From: Crocinitomicaceae bacterium
GTDB taxonomy: Bacteria; Bacteroidota; Bacteroidia; Flavobacteriales_D; Crocinitomicaceae
Direction: 5' to 3'
DNA: 43,298 bases
Assembly (NCBI GenBank): GCA_014762645.1
Contig: JABURP010000058.1
Coordinates: 1-43,298 of the forward strand
Position numbers and translations under genes: made by a program. Below are positions 43,290 to 43,298 of the stretch, piece after piece. The number at the start of each line of letters is the position of its first letter. The first letter of the stretch is position 1. The notes under the pieces were generated by a model, which ran no database searches, had not been told where the DNA came from, and saw nothing but the letters and a program-made list of their open reading frames with translations.

Positions 43290-43298
43290 CTACACATC

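Noticed and set aside
1-43298. tRNA, rRNA, riboswitch or insertion-sequence features
   Set aside because: No cloverleaf, rRNA, transposase or terminal-repeat signal was seen in the gaps by eye; a covariance-model search would be the decisive check.

Overview
The window is a gene-dense, AT-rich stretch of a Bacteroidota chromosome, most likely a marine or freshwater Flavobacteriales-type organism. Four things point there. Two large secreted proteins end in type IX secretion (T9SS) C-terminal sorting domains. Ribosomal protein S16 carries a long charged C-terminal tail. Many genes are preceded by the Bacteroidota -7 element TAnnTTTG rather than a strong Shine-Dalgarno sequence. Lipoproteins, SpoIIE-type phosphatases with propeller or TPR sensors, and long-form IspH and ArgRS fit the same group. 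I see no rRNA, tRNA, insertion sequence, prophage, CRISPR array or defence island.

Layout. 1-5.2 kb: an XRE/S24 regulator behind a promoter with a palindromic leader, then a 1148-residue propeller sensor fused to a SpoIIE/PP2C phosphatase and a small 4-TM protein. 5.2-7.5 kb: a secreted choice-of-anchor B protein. 7.6-9.8 kb: an rpsP-rimM-trmN6 operon (ribosome and tRNA maturation). 10-12.4 kb: a Cys-containing lipoprotein facing mltF and acpH. 12.6-14.7 kb: an AraC regulator followed by an NAD-dependent reductase. 14.8-17.3 kb: prfC divergent from a YkuD-type L,D-transpeptidase. 17.4-20.8 kb: a tightly overlapping run of an unknown anchored protein, dapF, an unknown protein, a GNAT and mltG, with a cell-wall theme. 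20.8-24.1 kb: a Tat-exported amine oxidase and an SLC1 symporter, with a small membrane protein that belongs to the next unit. 24.1-29.2 kb: a dipeptidyl-peptidase III lipoprotein, an FG-GAP T9SS protein and a lipoprotein. 29.2-30.5 kb: a secreted LRR protein behind phased direct repeats. 30.6-33.5 kb: arginase overlapping argS. 33.5-35.7 kb: a lipoprotein, HPF, a Crp/Fnr regulator, DUF983 and rhodanese, closed by a strong terminator. 35.8-37.8 kb: a TPR-SpoIIE phosphatase. 37.9-42.4 kb: a membrane protein facing an ispH-uvrB-unknown operon. 42.4-43.3 kb: a small Cys-rich lipoprotein and a thioredoxin-like gene that looks broken or cut at the edge.

Most genes are core metabolism, translation or envelope functions. 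Nothing here is clearly a new multi-gene system. The best leads are small: the autoregulation-ready XRE/S24 gene; two SpoIIE phosphatases with different sensors and no partner in view; phased repeats upstream of the LRR gene; a Crp/Fnr regulator with a Cys pair next to a rhodanese; the arginase-ArgRS overlap; the recently duplicated S16 tail; and a set of promoters placed so close to start codons that leaders must be very short or absent.
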